This document shows, piece by piece, positions 62,937 to 64,000 of a stretch of DNA of 64,000 nucleotides. Under the pieces are notes generated by a model. The model searched no databases and was not told the origin of the DNA. It saw only the letters and a program-made list of their open reading frames with translations. The stretch is taken from assembly GCF_000571935.1 (NCBI RefSeq), contig NZ_ATAX01000006.1, positions 62,001-126,000 on the forward strand, given 5' to 3'. A program made the translations under genes and the position numbers. The stretch's first letter is position 1; every line of letters begins with the position of its first letter. This DNA comes from Ruminococcus flavefaciens 007c (GTDB taxonomy: Bacteria; Bacillota; Clostridia; Oscillospirales; Ruminococcaceae).

Positions 62937-62965
62937 TTGATTTTACGATTAAAATAGTATATAAT
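62937..62965 (+). promoter_or_regulatory. Promoter of HD gene
   Basis: TTGATT (62937-62942), 17-bp spacer, TATAAT (62960-62965), about 43 bp upstream of the start codon. Confidence 0.8.
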
Positions 62966-63008
62966 ATATTCATTCGATGAAACTGATACCATGCAAAGGA
63001 GGCAGCTG

Positions 63009-63515
63009 ATGCTGAAAGCTATATGTTCCTCAAAGGAGCTGACCGATAACAGCTATTATGACTGCGTCAGGGATATAATAGACTGTCAGCAGCTTCAGGA
63101 TCTGAAAACGATAACTCATCATATATCGACTACACGTTTCCAGCATTGTGTCAACGTTTCCTATTACAGCTATATAGTATGCAGGAAATTCAGGCTAAAT
63201 GCCCGTTCTGCTGCAAGAGCCGGCCTTCTTCATGATCTGTTCTATTATGACAGGAAGGAGTATAACTCCGGAAAGGTCAGAGGTCAGGCCTCCCACAGCA
63301 AAAACCACGCTATGATAGCCTGCGCAAATGCTGAACAAGTCACCGATATATCCGTTCTCGAACGCGATATGATCGCAAAACATATGTGGCCCGTCACAAG
63401 GCCTATGCCCAGATACAAAGAGACATACATAATCACTATCATCGACAAATACTGCGCTGTTCTTGAATTCTGCGTACCCAAGGTACAAAGAGTGATACAC
63501 AGAAAGGCACAGTAA
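63009..63515 (+). CDS. HD domain phosphohydrolase
   Basis: I chose the ATG at 63009, which has AAAGGAGG 6 bp upstream; the earlier ATG at 62991 covers that site. The 168-residue protein has FQHCVNVSYYSY (first His), AGLLHDLFYYDR (HD pair at about 75-76), SHSKNHAMIACANA and DMIAKHMWPVT (further metal ligands), the H...HD...D pattern of HD hydrolases. Substrate unknown; nucleotides are usual. It may be cotranscribed with the sulfhydrylase gene 27 bp downstream. Confidence 0.9.
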   Translation: MLKAICSSKELTDNSYYDCVRDIIDCQQLQDLKTITHHISTTRFQHCVNVSYYSYIVCRKFRLNARSAARAGLLHDLFYYDRKEYNSGKVRGQASHSKNHAMIACANAEQVTDISVLERDMIAKHMWPVTRPMPRYKETYIITIIDKYCAVLEFCVPKVQRVIHRKAQ

Positions 63516-63542
63516 CATATATTACACAGGAGGTCCCCTAAA

Positions 63543-64000
63543 ATGAAGATCGAAACCAAATGCCTGCACGCAGGCTATACCCCGAAGAATACTGAACCGA
63601 GAGTGGTTCCCATCGTCCAGAGCACTACTTATGTGTACGACTCAACAGACGATGTTGCAGCTGTATTCGATGATCCTACCAAAAGCCTTATATACTCCCG
63701 TTTTGAAAATCCCACGGTTATGGCTGTTGAGGATAAGATAGCCGCTCTCGAAGGCGGTATCGGTGCTATGTGTACCTCCAGCGGTCAGGCAGCATCACTT
63801 CTGTCGCTGCTCAATATCCTCCAGGCAGGAGACAGCTTTATATCTACAGCAACTATCTACGGCGGAACTATCAATCTTTTCGCTTATACTATGAAGAAAC
63901 TCGGCATCGAGTGCATTTTCGTTGATGCCGATGCTTCCGAGGAAGAGATCCAGGCTGCATTCAAGCCCAACACAAAGGCTGTTTTCGGTGAAACTCTCGC
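63543..64000 (+). CDS. O-acetylhomoserine sulfhydrylase/Cys-Met PLP enzyme (partial)
   Basis: The gene starts behind AGGAGG (spacing about 8) and runs off the right edge after 152 codons. The N-terminus has the Cys/Met-metabolism PLP family features: CLHAGYTP, VPIVQSTTYVYDS, YSRFENPTVMAVEDKIAALE, the phosphate-binding SSGQAASL and ATIYGGTINLF. The PLP lysine lies beyond the window. IYGGTINLF is usual for O-acetylhomoserine sulfhydrylases (MetY), but methionine gamma-lyase or cystathionine enzymes cannot be excluded from this part. Confidence 0.9.
   Translation, partial: MKIETKCLHAGYTPKNTEPRVVPIVQSTTYVYDSTDDVAAVFDDPTKSLIYSRFENPTVMAVEDKIAALEGGIGAMCTSSGQAASLLSLLNILQAGDSFISTATIYGGTINLFAYTMKKLGIECIFVDADASEEEIQAAFKPNTKAVFGETL

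Overview
The window looks like a chromosomal segment of a low-to-mid GC, Gram-positive gut/rumen Clostridium-group bacterium, most likely a Ruminococcus (Oscillospiraceae). The main pointers are a secreted serpin carrying a dockerin module plus an orphan dockerin fragment (cellulosome-type adhesion), a SpoVT C-terminal domain, threonine/proline-rich linkers after lipoprotein signals, T-box leaders, TTGACA-N17-TATAAT promoters and AGGAGG ribosome binding sites. The species cannot be fixed from the sequence alone.

Layout. (1) 1-20.7 kb is an accessory region, visibly more AT-rich than the rest in most stretches. It holds a type I restriction-modification locus (hsdM, a half-length hsdS, and an inverted second half of hsdS between 15-bp inverted repeats), an SRAP/HMCES-type protein, dockerin and leucine-rich-repeat gene remnants, a 1317-residue calcium-repeat surface protein with a lipoprotein gene behind it, a six-gene operon (HhH-like protein, GNAT, unknown, esterase, possible cysteine-peptidase-like protein, SDR), then an ImmA/IrrE-HTH protein, a two-gene module with a P-loop ATPase, a small element-type protein and a large serine recombinase. 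(2) The recombinase reading frame runs directly into the 3' part of spoVT. This suggests that the island, or part of it, sits inside spoVT and that 20.71 kb is one attachment junction. The 5' part of spoVT is not in the window, so the left end should lie off the left edge. (3) 21.2-64 kb reads as ordinary chromosome: uvrA, rubredoxin, VanY-type peptidase, dockerin-serpin, ECF sigma/anti-sigma pair, a lone type IV pilin-like protein, a tyrosine T-box operon ending in tyrS, a GGDEF protein, DUF1846 protein, two M16-like proteins (YfmF/YfmH type), lgt, folD, a sodium:solute symporter, an MBOAT/SGNH acetylation pair, a kinase-like protein, a CNNM/CorC protein, HtrA, valS with a valine T-box, prfB, DUF421/DUF4363, a cytidylate-kinase-like protein, gdhA, an HD hydrolase and the start of a sulfhydrylase gene.

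How the parts fit. The most interesting system is the spoVT-recombinase fusion. It resembles the intervening elements known in sporulation genes (skin in sigK, SPbeta in spsM), where a serine recombinase excises the element and restores the gene. The island also carries a restriction system built to switch by inversion: flipping the segment would turn the present 189-residue half HsdS into a continuous 405-residue HsdS. Regulation visible in the DNA includes two T-boxes with readable specifier codons (TAC for Tyr, GTA for Val), a promoter with tandem 11-bp sites in front of the surface protein, palindromic sites around the ATPase module, and a hairpin that covers the ribosome binding site of the DUF421 gene. 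No tRNA, rRNA, CRISPR array or insertion sequence was seen.
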